Both the position numbers and the translations under genes were made by a program. Below are positions 18,408 to 27,226 of a stretch of 64,000 nucleotides of DNA, piece after piece. Positions within the stretch are counted from its first letter, which is position 1; every line of letters starts with the position of its first letter. The DNA is taken from contig NZ_CP114588.1 in assembly GCF_027286325.1 (NCBI RefSeq), positions 2,691,317 through 2,755,316 of the forward strand, given 5' to 3'. The notes below the pieces were generated by a model, which was not told the DNA's origin, did not search any database, and was given only the letters and a program-made list of their open reading frames with translations. This DNA is from Salinivibrio kushneri. Lineage in GTDB: Bacteria > Pseudomonadota > Gammaproteobacteria > Enterobacterales > Vibrionaceae.

Positions 18408-19343
18408 GTGATTCCTGATCCAAAACGCACACGCCAAGGCGTGTTACTGGCCCTTGCGGCCTACATTATGTGGGGTATCGCTCCCATGTACTTTAAAACG
18501 GTCAACCATATTCCGGCGCCCGAAATTTTAGCGCACCGGGTATTGTGGTCGTTTGTCTTTTTGGCATTGCTGCTTTTTTTCACCCGTCGTTTTTATCAGC
18601 TCAAGCCGATTATCCGCGAGCCGAAAAAGCTGTTGATGTTGATGCTCACCTCTTGCTTTATTGGCTGTAATTGGCTGATTTTTATCTGGGCGATTGTCAA
18701 TAACCGCATGCTAGATGCCAGCCTTGGCTACTACATTAATCCACTGGTGAACGTGGCGCTGGGGATGATCTTTCTTGGTGAGCGTTTCCGCCGTCTACAG
18801 TGGCTTGCGGCCGCGCTAGCGTTGGTGGGGGTATTAGTACAACTGATCACCTTTGGCTCACTGCCTTGGATTGCGTTAGTGCTGGCCACCAGTTTTGCGA
18901 TTTACGGATTACTGCGCAAAAAAATAAACCTCCCTGCGGTGCCGGGGTTGTTTGTGGAAACCTGCACACTCTTGCCCGTTGCGCTGATTTATCTGTGGCA
19001 GTTTGCCGATACCCCCAGCGCCAACTTGCTCGATAATCCCATCAACCTGAATATGCTACTGGCCGCTGCCGGTTTGATCACCACGGTGCCTTTACTGTGC
19101 TTTACGGGTGCTGCCACTCGCTTACCCTTAACGGTATTGGGCTTTTTCCAATATATCGGCCCTAGCTTAATGTTTTTACTTGCCGTCGGCTTGTATGACG
19201 AACCCTTTACCCCAGATAAAGCCACCACCTTTGCCTTTATTTGGGCCGCCTTGGCGATATTTAGCTTTGATGCCTATCGAGCGAAGCGCCAGCAAGAGGC
19301 CAAGATAGAGACCACGCCTTTGTCAGCAGGAAAATCAGGATGA
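18408..19343 (+). CDS. rarD: RarD family EamA-type permease
   Basis: A 311-residue inner-membrane protein with about ten transmembrane segments in two EamA repeats. The N terminus ALAAYIMWGIAPMYFKTVNHIPAPEILAHRVLWSF is typical of RarD. It starts with GTG. The substrate is not established; the name comes from a chloramphenicol-related phenotype in Pseudomonas. It overlaps the next gene by four bases (ATGA), indicating an operon of two exporters. Confidence 0.9.
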   Translation: MIPDPKRTRQGVLLALAAYIMWGIAPMYFKTVNHIPAPEILAHRVLWSFVFLALLLFFTRRFYQLKPIIREPKKLLMLMLTSCFIGCNWLIFIWAIVNNRMLDASLGYYINPLVNVALGMIFLGERFRRLQWLAAALALVGVLVQLITFGSLPWIALVLATSFAIYGLLRKKINLPAVPGLFVETCTLLPVALIYLWQFADTPSANLLDNPINLNMLLAAAGLITTVPLLCFTGAATRLPLTVLGFFQYIGPSLMFLLAVGLYDEPFTPDKATTFAFIWAALAIFSFDAYRAKRQQEAKIETTPLSAGKSG

Positions 19344-19981
19344 ATGAGTTCGCTATTCTCGCCACACTGGCGGGGGTGCATATGATTGCACTGCTCAGCC
19401 CCGGGCCCGACTTTGCCTTGGTGCTCCAAAATGCGACCCGTTATGGCCGTGCTACTGGTTTGGCGATTGCGCTAGGGTTATCGCTCAGTATTTTGGCGCA
19501 CACAATACTGAGCATTACCGGCATCAGTCTGTTGGTGCATCAGCACCCACAACTCTTTATGTGGGTGCAGGTGGCGGGGGGCAGTGTGCTGATGTATTTA
19601 GGCCTTAGCGCGATTAAAGGCTTGCTCGCCGCCACTGCGCCGGCGCAAACCACCAATGATGCGCCTGCGGTACACGGCCAAAAACAGGCCTTTTGGAAAG
19701 GGGTACTGACCAACCTTTTCAACCCTAAAGCTTTGGTGTTTTTTATTTCGTTGATGAGTACCTTGGTGCCGGCCAGCATGTCTGCCAGTGGCAAAGCCAT
19801 GGCCGTGGCGGTGGTGTTCTTACTCTCATTAGGCTGGTTTTCTTCGCTCGCCTGGCTGCTATCAGGCAGTCGCGTACAACAAGTGCTCACCAAGGTCGCC
19901 CCAGTTATCGATGGCCTGTGTGCGCTGTTGTTTTTGCTGTTAGGTGGCGCGGTCGTTTGGCAAGCCGGCGTGTTCGGCTAA
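19340..19981 (+). CDS. LysE/RhtB family amino-acid exporter
   Basis: A 213-residue membrane protein with about six hydrophobic segments. The N-terminal LLSPGPDFALVLQNATRYGRATGLAIALG contains the PGP signature of the LysE/RhtB family, and GVLTNLFNPKALVFFISLM is the second conserved region. It is related to threonine exporter RhtC, but the substrate cannot be fixed. It is coupled to rarD by overlap and followed by a hairpin. Confidence 0.88.
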   Translation: MNEFAILATLAGVHMIALLSPGPDFALVLQNATRYGRATGLAIALGLSLSILAHTILSITGISLLVHQHPQLFMWVQVAGGSVLMYLGLSAIKGLLAATAPAQTTNDAPAVHGQKQAFWKGVLTNLFNPKALVFFISLMSTLVPASMSASGKAMAVAVVFLLSLGWFSSLAWLLSGSRVQQVLTKVAPVIDGLCALLFLLLGGAVVWQAGVFG

Positions 19982-20025
19982 CGCCGCGGCTGAAAAAATG
20001 CAGGCAATCGAGTCAATACCAATAC

Positions 20026-20050
20026 GCCCAGCCAAGGCTGGGCGTATGTG
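20026..20050 (+). terminator. Hairpin after the LysE-family gene
   Basis: Stem ACGCCCAGCC / GGCTGGGCGT with a two-base centre, followed shortly by TTTTTT. It lies between the two convergent genes and probably ends the rarD operon. Confidence 0.7.
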
Positions 20051-20077
20051 ACGTTTTTTGGCGTTAAGCAGCCGAGA

Positions 20078-22258
20078 TTAAAGCGCTTCCAGTTTGGCGT
20101 ACTGAGTCACCAACCACTTAATCCCTTCCCCATTAAAGGCAACTTGCACGCGGCTTTGTCCGCCACTGCCTTCAAAGTTGATGATGGTGCCTTCACCAAA
20201 CTTAGGGTGTTGAACCCGCTGACCCAAACTAAATCCGGTTTGGTTAAAGTTCTCCTGAGTCTGCGTTTTGGAAAAACGACCACCGCTTGCAGCAGGGCGT
20301 GAGACATTGGCACGCATACGCACTTCTTCCAAGCAGGCCTCGGGCAGCTCACGTATAAAGCGCGAGATCTTATGGAACATGTCTTTGCCGTAAACACGGC
20401 GCATTTCTGCGTAGGTCAGATAGAGTTTTTCCATCGCTCGCGTCATGCCGACATAGCAAAGGCGACGCTCTTCTTCTAAGCGGCCCGCTTCTTCAGCTGA
20501 CATCTGACTGGGGAACATGCCCTCTTCCACCCCGACCATAAAGACTAAGGGGAATTCGAGGCCTTTGGCACTGTGCAAGGTCATCAATTGGACCGCATCA
20601 TCAAACTCGTCCGCTTGGCCTTCACCGGCCTCAAGGGCGGCGTGGGCCAAGAATGCCGACAGTGGTGTCATGCCTTCCGCTTCCGCCTCTTCTGGCGGCG
20701 TGAATTGGCGCGTGGCGGTCACCAACTCTTCCAAGTTATCAACGCGTGCTTGCGCCTTTTCGCCTTTTTCTTGCTCGTACATGGCGCGCAAGCCGGAGTG
20801 ACGGATCACTGCATCGGTTTGTTGATACAGTGCCATGTCACGGGTGTCATCTTCTAGCGCATTGACCAGCTCGATAAACCGGCCCAATGCATTGGCCGCG
20901 CGCCCTGCCAGCGCTTTTTCTGCCAAAATTTGCTCGGCAGTGTGCCATAAGGTTTGGCCGCGATCGCGCGCCGCGCCACGAAGCGTCTCAAGGGTGCGAT
21001 CACCAATCCCTCGAGTGGGCGTGTTTACCACCCGCTCGAACGCCGCATCGTCATTGCGGTTGGCCATCAAACGTAAATACGCCAGTGCATCTTTGATTTC
21101 CTGACGTTCGAAAAAGCGCATGCCACCGTAAATACGATAAGGCAAGCCAGCTTGAATTAAGGCTTCTTCCAGCACCCGAGATTGGGCGTTGTTGCGGTAT
21201 AAAATCGCGCTATCAGTGAGTGCGCCGCCTTCGTCTTGCCAAGTTTTGATTTTACCGACCACAAAACGCGCTTCATCCAGTTCATTAAAACCGGCATACA
21301 CAGAGATGGGCTCACCCTCTTTGCCCTCGGTCCACAGGCTTTTGCCCATCCGGTCGGCATTGTTTTCAATTAGGGTGTTCGCCGCTTGCAAAATCGTACT
21401 GGTTGAGCGGTAGTTTTGCTCCAAACGAATGGTCTGAGGGGTGGTGAAATCGTCCAGAAAACGCTGAATATTCTCGACTTTCGCGCCACGCCAACCGTAA
21501 ATGGATTGGTCGTCGTCCCCCACAATCATCACATGCGCCTGTTGGCCGGCCATCATACGCAGCCACGCATATTGGATGTTGTTGGTATCTTGGAACTCAT
21601 CCACCAAAATGTGCTGGAAACGTGCTTGATAGTGTTCGCGGATCACCGCTTTATCGCGCAATAACTCTAAGGTTCGCAGCAAGATCTCGGCAAAATCCAC
21701 CAAACCGGCGCGGTCACAGGCTTCTTGATAAGCCTGATAAATCCGCAGCCAAGTGCTTTCAACCGGATCATGGCGGGTATCAATGTGCTTGGGACGCAAG
21801 CCTTCGTCTTTTTTGCCATTGATGTACCAACTCGCTTGCTTGGCGGGCCAATGTTTTTCATCCAAGTTTTGCGCTTTAATTAACCGGCGTAGCAAGCGCT
21901 GCTGGTCATCTGAATCAAGAATTTGGAAGTCTTGTGGCAGGTTGGCGTCTAAATAGTGGGCACGGAGAATACGATGGCAAATGCCGTGGAAGGTGCCGCA
22001 CCACATGCCAGAGGCGGTGCCTTGCATCAATTGCTCGATACGGCCGCGCATTTCCGCTGCCGCTTTGTTGGTGAAGGTTACCGCCATCACCGAGAACGGC
22101 GACGCCTCTTCCACCCGCATTAGCCAAGCCATACGATGAACCAGCACTCGGGTTTTACCACTGCCAGCACCTGCCAGCACCAAATGGTTGCCGAGCGGCG
22201 CGGCCACGGCTTCACGCTGTTTGTCGTTGAGTCCGTCAAGAAGAGTTGATACGTCCAT
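20078..22258 (-). CDS. uvrD: DNA helicase II UvrD
   Basis: A 726-residue superfamily 1 helicase for nucleotide-excision and mismatch repair. Motifs: GAGSGKT (Walker A), [35 protein letters not shown] and VGMTRA. The C-terminal tail (GQRVQHPKFGEGTIINFEG) is the Tudor-like RNA-polymerase-binding domain. The start at 22258 is chosen over one 11 codons upstream because AGGTGG lies before it and a LexA-like box occupies the upstream alternative. In E. coli uvrD follows yigB directly; here about 2.5 kb with the buf genes lies between. Confidence 0.96.
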   Translation of the reverse strand: MDVSTLLDGLNDKQREAVAAPLGNHLVLAGAGSGKTRVLVHRMAWLMRVEEASPFSVMAVTFTNKAAAEMRGRIEQLMQGTASGMWCGTFHGICHRILRAHYLDANLPQDFQILDSDDQQRLLRRLIKAQNLDEKHWPAKQASWYINGKKDEGLRPKHIDTRHDPVESTWLRIYQAYQEACDRAGLVDFAEILLRTLELLRDKAVIREHYQARFQHILVDEFQDTNNIQYAWLRMMAGQQAHVMIVGDDDQSIYGWRGAKVENIQRFLDDFTTPQTIRLEQNYRSTSTILQAANTLIENNADRMGKSLWTEGKEGEPISVYAGFNELDEARFVVGKIKTWQDEGGALTDSAILYRNNAQSRVLEEALIQAGLPYRIYGGMRFFERQEIKDALAYLRLMANRNDDAAFERVVNTPTRGIGDRTLETLRGAARDRGQTLWHTAEQILAEKALAGRAANALGRFIELVNALEDDTRDMALYQQTDAVIRHSGLRAMYEQEKGEKAQARVDNLEELVTATRQFTPPEEAEAEGMTPLSAFLAHAALEAGEGQADEFDDAVQLMTLHSAKGLEFPLVFMVGVEEGMFPSQMSAEEAGRLEEERRLCYVGMTRAMEKLYLTYAEMRRVYGKDMFHKISRFIRELPEACLEEVRMRANVSRPAASGGRFSKTQTQENFNQTGFSLGQRVQHPKFGEGTIINFEGSGGQSRVQVAFNGEGIKWLVTQYAKLEAL

Positions 22259-22275
22259 CGCCACCTGCCATTTTA

Positions 22276-22291
22276 CTGGGTATTTATACAC
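22276..22291 (-). promoter_or_regulatory. LexA-like box at uvrD
   Basis: The minus strand reads GTGTATAAATACCCAG, 14 of 16 matching the E. coli uvrD LexA site as I remember it (CTGTATATATACCCAG). It lies 18 bases before the chosen start codon and suggests SOS control. Confidence 0.6.
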
Positions 22292-22443
22292 TGGTTAGCG
22301 ATTATACCAGCTCGCCACTAAATTGCGCGCCCGATCCCGACGCAACTTTTTTAAACAAACATTCAGCAAGTTAGCCCTCACCATGCAAAAAAACCGCTTT
22401 AGTGGTGAAAGATTGCGCAGTGTTTTCCTATCTTGGTTTATAT

Positions 22444-22464
22444 GCCCACCACGAATCAGTGGGC
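22444..22464 (+). promoter_or_regulatory. Hairpin in the leader of the bufferin operon
   Basis: Inverted repeat GCCCAC / GTGGGC with a nine-base loop, about 34 bases before the peptide gene. It is not followed by a T-run. It may be an mRNA leader structure or operator; function unknown. Confidence 0.35.
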
Positions 22465-22497
22465 TGATAACACCAATACGGAACAAGAAGAGGAAGC

Positions 22498-22761
22498 ATG
22501 ATGAAACACACTAACCTAGCGGTTGCCGCTGCTGTGACAGGATTACTGGCTGTAGGCGCGACCACACTCACTAGCGCACCGGCCCACGCGGCAGAAAAAG
22601 AAAAATGCTATGGCGTCGCCAAAGCCGGACAAAATGACTGCGCCACCAATACCAGCTCCTGCGCGGGCACCTCCACCGAAGACGGCCAAAAAGATGCGTT
22701 TGTGATGGTACCAAAAGGCTTGTGCGATCGCTTAGCCGGCGGCAGTACCTCGTCATCCTGA
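22498..22761 (+). CDS. bufA1: Bufferin-type metallophore precursor peptide (DUF2282)
   Basis: An 87-residue precursor with a long signal peptide ending near SAPAHA-AEK. The mature part is small and has four cysteines in KCYG, NDCAT, SSCAG and GLCDR, the DUF2282 pattern. From recent literature as I remember it, such peptides are modified by a DUF692 enzyme that turns cysteines into thiooxazoles, and the products bind copper in the periplasm. It is the first gene of an operon with DUF692, DUF2063 and DoxX. Two ATG codons in tandem (22498, 22501) follow AGAGGAAG. A strong hairpin separates it from the enzyme gene. Confidence 0.88.
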   Translation: MMKHTNLAVAAAVTGLLAVGATTLTSAPAHAAEKEKCYGVAKAGQNDCATNTSSCAGTSTEDGQKDAFVMVPKGLCDRLAGGSTSSS

Positions 22762-22769
22762 TATGGCGC

Positions 22770-22788
22770 GCCCGGGCTTGTCCCGGGC
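22770..22788 (+). terminator. Intergenic hairpin between precursor peptide and DUF692 enzyme gene
   Basis: Perfect seven-base GC-only stem (GCCCGGG / CCCGGGC) with a five-base loop and only a short T-run after it. This looks like a leaky terminator or a 3'-end stabiliser that would give much more peptide mRNA than enzyme mRNA. Confidence 0.6.
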
Positions 22789-22815
22789 TTTGTCACTTGA
22801 TCACAAGGAGCGACC

Positions 22816-23655
22816 ATGGATGAGGCAACCGTTTTGACCGGCGTGGGGCTCAGACAACCCCATCTCGCCTACTTCGACCAATATCGCCCAAAGCTTGGCT
22901 GGCTAGAAATTCACAGTGAAAACTATTTCCGCCCTCACCGTCCTGCTTTTTCAACCCTGATGCGATTACGTGAGGATTACGCCATCAGCTGTCATGGCGT
23001 GGGATTATCGCTGGGGAGCGACGAGCCGCTTGATCGGGCCCATTTAGACAAACTGTGTACACTGGTCAAACACGTCGAGCCACTGTTTGTGTCTGACCAT
23101 TTAAGTTGGAGCCGGATAGACGGGCAACACTTTCACGATTTACTCCCCCTCCCTTACACCGAGCAAGCGTTGCGAGTATTTTGCGCCAATGTGCAACAGG
23201 TTCAAGATGCGCTACAGCGCCCCCTACTGATTGAGAACCCATCGAGCTATTTATGTTTTGCTCAGGGTGACTACCACGAATGGGAATTTATCGCCGAAGT
23301 GCACGCTCGCACGGGCTGCGATTTGCTGCTCGATTTAAATAACGTTCATGTCAGCGCGTTTAACCATGATTTTAGCGCCAGTACCTACCTTGACGCGATT
23401 CCCGCCCATGCGGTGAAAGAAATTCACCTTGCTGGGTTTACCGTCAAACACACCCCCGCAGGAGAAATTTGGATAGACACCCATAACCAACCGGTTAGCG
23501 AGGCGGTGTGGACGCTCTATCAACAGTGGATTGACCGCCACGGCCCTCGCCACACCCTCATTGAGTGGGATAGCGACTTGCCCGCGCCCGAGCGATTGTT
23601 AGCAGAAGCGGCCAAAGCCCGCCACCGACTGGCTCGACACAAGGAGGCGGTATGA
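22816..23655 (+). CDS. bufB: DUF692 (MNIO) peptide-modifying oxidase BufB
   Basis: A 279-residue TIM-barrel enzyme of the multinuclear non-heme iron oxidase family. Family landmarks in order: GVGLRQPHLAYF, WLEIHSENYF, HGVGLSLGS, EPLFVSDHLSW, LIENPSSYL, LLDLNNVHVSAFN, EIHLAGFT, IDTHNQPV and LIEWDSDLP. These His, Asp, Glu and Asn residues supply the iron ligands. By family knowledge it oxidises cysteines of the upstream precursor. AAGGAG precedes the ATG. Its last codons overlap the DUF2063 start (ATGA), so enzyme and partner are coupled. Confidence 0.9.
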   Translation: MDEATVLTGVGLRQPHLAYFDQYRPKLGWLEIHSENYFRPHRPAFSTLMRLREDYAISCHGVGLSLGSDEPLDRAHLDKLCTLVKHVEPLFVSDHLSWSRIDGQHFHDLLPLPYTEQALRVFCANVQQVQDALQRPLLIENPSSYLCFAQGDYHEWEFIAEVHARTGCDLLLDLNNVHVSAFNHDFSASTYLDAIPAHAVKEIHLAGFTVKHTPAGEIWIDTHNQPVSEAVWTLYQQWIDRHGPRHTLIEWDSDLPAPERLLAEAAKARHRLARHKEAV

Positions 23656-24392
23656 CGCTGGCAACCCTGCAGCAGGCCTTTGCTGATACATTGCGAGATG
23701 ATCCACAACCGCTGCCGATAAAAGACGGTCGTGTTGCCGCTGACAAGCGATTGCAGATTTATCGCAACCATTATGTGGTCACCCTCACTGACACCTTAAA
23801 ATGCGTGTATCCCAAGACCTGTGCACTATTAGGTGAGGCGTGTTTTGATGCGGTAGCGCGTCATCATGCGATGATGCATCCCCCGCAAACTGGGGTGATG
23901 GAAGACTATGGCGCACAGTTCGATGCGACCTTGCGCGCCCTACCCAATATTATCGAGCCCGTGCCGTGTTGCGCCGAGCTGGCCCGTTTTGAGTGGGCAC
24001 AAGTGGTACTCACCCTCGCCCCTCCCTCTCCGGCGTTTGAAGGCAGCGCGCTCGCGTTGCTAAGCCCTGAGCAACAAACGCAAGTTTGTTTACCGCTCAA
24101 CCAGCAAGCCCGTTTATTTGAAAGCGACTACGCGGTCAGTGACGTATGGCAAGCGATCGCCACCGAGCAGTTCGAAGGCTTGGTGGTCGAGAAGCCGCAA
24201 TCTTTGTTATTGGTTGCTCACCAAGACAAGGTGCATTGGTACACGCTCAATACCCATCATGTCAGTGTGCTCAAAACCTGCCCCCACACACCATTAGGCG
24301 ACCTGTCAGAAGTGCAACTGGCGTGTGTGTCTGAGCTCGCGGCCATGAACGCGTTTACCACCCCAACGACTGCCTGCAATGCTAAGGAGTAA
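23652..24392 (+). CDS. bufC: DUF2063 partner protein BufC
   Basis: A 246-residue protein whose N-terminal half is the DUF2063 domain (RLQIYRNHYVVTLTDTLKCVYPKTCALLGEACFDAVARHH and the MEDYGAQF region). The C-terminal half is less conserved. In MNIO systems such proteins act as peptide-recognition partners that present the precursor to the enzyme. Its four-base overlap with bufB and three-base gap to the DoxX gene show a tight operon. No signal peptide, so modification probably takes place in the cytosol before export. Confidence 0.88.
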   Translation: MTLATLQQAFADTLRDDPQPLPIKDGRVAADKRLQIYRNHYVVTLTDTLKCVYPKTCALLGEACFDAVARHHAMMHPPQTGVMEDYGAQFDATLRALPNIIEPVPCCAELARFEWAQVVLTLAPPSPAFEGSALALLSPEQQTQVCLPLNQQARLFESDYAVSDVWQAIATEQFEGLVVEKPQSLLLVAHQDKVHWYTLNTHHVSVLKTCPHTPLGDLSEVQLACVSELAAMNAFTTPTTACNAKE

Positions 24393-24395
24393 GCC

Positions 24396-24839
24396 ATGTG
24401 GCTAACCATAATCAATCACACCTTCACCCGCGCGCTTACCCCACTGCAACCGCTACTTCTTCTGGTGGGCCGCGTCTATGTGGCATGGATTTTTTTTCAA
24501 TCTGGGCTAATCAAATACCAAAATTGGGACAGCACCCTATACCTGTTCGAGTATGAGTATCAGGTTCCGTTGCTGCCGTGGCAGCTGGCCGCATATTTAG
24601 GGACCACGGCGGAGCTGATTTTGCCGGTATTTGTTGCTTTGGGCCTGCTCGCGCGTCCCATGACCTTGGCGTTATTTGTGTTCAACATTGTCGCGGTCGC
24701 TTCCTACCCACTGCTATGGGAGCGTGGCTATGATGACCACATTATGTGGGGCGTGATCTTATTGGTGGTCAGTGTGTGGGGGCCGGGTTGGCTTAACCTC
24801 GATAACTGGCTAGCCCGCAAACAAAGCGGCACCGATTAG
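24396..24839 (+). CDS. DoxX family membrane protein of the bufferin operon
   Basis: A 147-residue protein with four hydrophobic segments. The N-terminal LLLVGRVYVAWIFFQSGLIKYQNWDSTLYLFEYEY and the ELILPVFVALGLLARP stretch are typical of the DoxX family. DoxX proteins often accompany DUF692/DUF2063/DUF2282 genes; their role is not settled (redox partner or membrane helper). It starts three bases after bufC. Its stop codon overlaps the stop codon of convergent yigB by four bases. Confidence 0.85.
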   Translation: MWLTIINHTFTRALTPLQPLLLLVGRVYVAWIFFQSGLIKYQNWDSTLYLFEYEYQVPLLPWQLAAYLGTTAELILPVFVALGLLARPMTLALFVFNIVAVASYPLLWERGYDDHIMWGVILLVVSVWGPGWLNLDNWLARKQSGTD

Positions 24840-25564
24840 CGGTGCCACTGCTGAATAAGGGTATCGAGCTCAGATAAATCGTCGATCGCCACATCCGGTA
24901 AGGTGCGTCCTTTGCGCATCATCGGAGATTGGCGCTCTGGGCGGATCCAACAGGCTTGCATGCCCACTTGGCGCGCGCCAGCCACATCCGAACTTAAGTG
25001 ATCGCCCACATGTAAAATGCGCGCCGGGGCGATGCCCAAGGCCTGCGCCGCCTTATCAAACATCTCCGGGTTCGGCTTGGCCGCACCGTGTTCACCGGCA
25101 CGGAAAATATGCTGGAAAAACGGCGTCAGGCCAATCGCATCGGTGTCGACATTACCGTTAGTGATGGCCACCAATGGCAGTTTCTCGGACCAAGCTTTTA
25201 AGTAAGCCACACTTTGCGCCGGCGGAGTAAAGTCACTGCGATATCCGCAAAAGAAGGTCGTCGCCGCTTGAGCTTGTGCACGCGCCTTCTCCGCAGTTAA
25301 ACCCACATGTTCACCGGCAAGCGTCAGCTGGGCAACCCGCATCGCGGTAACATCAAAGCGTTGGGCAGGGTTCTCATCACGGGCTTGGCGACGAAATCCC
25401 GCAAGGGTGGCTTTATCAAGCGCGGCGAGCGGTGGGCAGTGCTCACTCAAATAGTCGCTTAGCGCCGCCTCCGCGCGTGCGATCACCGGCCAGTTATCGT
25501 ACAAGGTATCATCCAAGTCAAAACTCACCGCATCAAACGCGTTTAAGCGACGATAAAATTTCAT
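24836..25564 (-). CDS. yigB: HAD phosphatase YigB (riboflavin-pathway phosphatase)
   Basis: A 242-residue HAD hydrolase. Motif I is FDLDDTLYDN, motif II AITNGN, motif III with KPNPEMF and motif IV GDHLSSDVAGA. YigB in E. coli dephosphorylates 5-amino-6-(5-phosphoribitylamino)uracil in riboflavin synthesis. The start at 25564, not one 27 codons upstream, is chosen because GGAG precedes it and the upstream part would overlap xerC. It begins one base after the xerC stop, as part of dapF-DUF484-xerC-yigB. Confidence 0.9.
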   Translation of the reverse strand: MKFYRRLNAFDAVSFDLDDTLYDNWPVIARAEAALSDYLSEHCPPLAALDKATLAGFRRQARDENPAQRFDVTAMRVAQLTLAGEHVGLTAEKARAQAQAATTFFCGYRSDFTPPAQSVAYLKAWSEKLPLVAITNGNVDTDAIGLTPFFQHIFRAGEHGAAKPNPEMFDKAAQALGIAPARILHVGDHLSSDVAGARQVGMQACWIRPERQSPMMRKGRTLPDVAIDDLSELDTLIQQWHR

Positions 25565-25565
25565 A

Positions 25566-26537
25566 TCACGACTCCGAGTTGTTTTTTTTGCCTGCGCTGG
25601 GTTTACGAGCCTCTGTGCTGCGGGCGCGGGGATGCGCCGCGTCATACACTTTCGCCAAGTGTTGAAAATCCAAGTGGGTATAAATTTGTGTGGTGCTTAA
25701 ATCGGCATGGCCAAGCAGCTCTTGCACCGCCCGCAAATCCCCAGACGATTCCAGCATGTGAGTGGCAAAGCTGTGGCGCAGTTTGTGAGGATTAATATGG
25801 CTGTTCACCGCCTGCTTTTGTCCCCACTCCGCCATACGTTTTTGCACGCTACGGTGCGAAATTCGCTGGCCCAGTTTAGAGATAAATAGCGCTTCTTCTG
25901 GCCCTTTGAGGAGCTGGTTGCGCACTTTTAGCCAGTTCATCACCCAGGTTTTCGCCATGCCGGAAAAAGGCACGATACGCTCCTTTTCCCCTTTACCGGT
26001 GACACGCAAATCCCCTTTACGTACCGAGACATCACGCACGTTGAGATCCACCAGCTCGGCTAAACGCAACCCTGCGCCATACATCAGCTCCATCATCGCC
26101 CGATCCCGTACCGACAGCGGGTCGTCTTGATCCACCTCGAGCAGCTGATTCATTTCATCCACATCGAGGTTTTTCGGCAACTGGCGCCCTTGCTTGGGCG
26201 CGGCGACCCCTTTGGCTGGGTTGGCGGCAAGCTGTTCGGTTTTTACGAGATAGTCGAAAAAGCTGCGCAGTGCGGACAGCCGCAACGCAATACTGCCCGG
26301 TTTGAGGCCATCGCGTTTGGCTTGGCTCGAAATTTGTCGCACCCAGTCGGCATCTACATCTTGCCAATAAGCGATGCCCCGCGCGCTCAGAAAGTCGACA
26401 ATCTTATCTAACTGGCGCTGATAATTACGTTGCGTATGGGCACTGAGGCCCCGTTCGCTGAGTTGATATTGATAAAAGCGATCAAGAGGGACCGTCAGTG
26501 AACGGGGAGCCGCTTGGTCAGACGTTACCGCTGTCAC
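25566..26537 (-). CDS. xerC: Tyrosine recombinase XerC
   Basis: A 323-residue site-specific recombinase that with XerD resolves chromosome dimers at dif. The N-terminal SAM-like core-binding domain ([23 protein letters not shown]) is followed by the catalytic domain. Active-site residues are visible: Arg in [12 protein letters not shown], Lys in [18 protein letters not shown], and the nucleophile Tyr in [16 protein letters not shown]. It starts with GTG overlapping the DUF484 stop. It is somewhat longer than E. coli XerC through a C-terminal basic tail. Chromosomal housekeeping, not a mobile-element integrase. Confidence 0.96.
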   Translation of the reverse strand: MTAVTSDQAAPRSLTVPLDRFYQYQLSERGLSAHTQRNYQRQLDKIVDFLSARGIAYWQDVDADWVRQISSQAKRDGLKPGSIALRLSALRSFFDYLVKTEQLAANPAKGVAAPKQGRQLPKNLDVDEMNQLLEVDQDDPLSVRDRAMMELMYGAGLRLAELVDLNVRDVSVRKGDLRVTGKGEKERIVPFSGMAKTWVMNWLKVRNQLLKGPEEALFISKLGQRISHRSVQKRMAEWGQKQAVNSHINPHKLRHSFATHMLESSGDLRAVQELLGHADLSTTQIYTHLDFQHLAKVYDAAHPRARSTEARKPSAGKKNNSES

Positions 26538-27226
26538 TGACGCTCACCCTTGTTCGTCCACTGGCTACATAAGATGGCCAAGTGTGCCGCCAGCTGTTCG
26601 ATAAAAAGGGTGTCCATTTCTGGCTGAAAGTGCCCGCCATCTGCGCTCGCAAAGCTCAACAGTCCCCACTCTTTGCCTTCCCCTTTAATCGGTATCAGCG
26701 CAAAAGAGCCTAGCTCCGGTGGCGTTGCCATCACCGCTTCCGCATCCACACGGCGCAAGCGTCCGAGATAACAACGACGTCCGGCAAAATGATGACTCTT
26801 TAATTGATCCACCGCCTGACGTGAGATGCTCTGCAGCCCGTCGATAGGCGCATACACCCGTAAGCTGACGCTCAGTTGCAGTTGCTCGCTAAGCGTCGTC
26901 AATGCTTTTTGCACCGCCTGCGGCGTATTAGCACGCAGCAGCGCCTGATGCGCCTCGGCAAAGGCACGAAACAGGGCATCGTTTTTTGCCCCTAGACTCA
27001 TCAGTTGGGTAATGTCTTCTTCCAGCTCCGCCACCCGCTCACGCAGGCGCTTAAGTTGAATTTCCACCAGCGATACTGCACCTTGCTCGCCGTGTGGCAC
27101 GGTCAGCTGCGTCAGTAAATCGCGATGGCGAATAAAAAAATCTGGATTATCTTTTAAATACGCTGCCACCGCCTCATCGCTAAGAGGCATGGTTTCCAGT
27201 GTCGAGGCTTCTACCCCATCATTCAT
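26534..27226 (-). CDS. DUF484 family protein
   Basis: A 230-residue cytosolic protein of unknown function. The N-terminal [27 protein letters not shown] segment and the coiled-coil stretch ([19 protein letters not shown]) are typical of DUF484, and the C-terminal part has a GAF-like fold ([22 protein letters not shown]). It lies between dapF and xerC with four-base overlaps on both sides, the same position as E. coli yigA. Confidence 0.88.
   Translation of the reverse strand: MNDGVEASTLETMPLSDEAVAAYLKDNPDFFIRHRDLLTQLTVPHGEQGAVSLVEIQLKRLRERVAELEEDITQLMSLGAKNDALFRAFAEAHQALLRANTPQAVQKALTTLSEQLQLSVSLRVYAPIDGLQSISRQAVDQLKSHHFAGRRCYLGRLRRVDAEAVMATPPELGSFALIPIKGEGKEWGLLSFASADGGHFQPEMDTLFIEQLAAHLAILCSQWTNKGERQ

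Noticed and set aside
25566..26537. xerC as a phage or integron integrase
   Set aside because: Location in dapF-DUF484-xerC-yigB and the close fit to XerC make it the chromosomal dimer-resolution recombinase; no att sites or cargo nearby.
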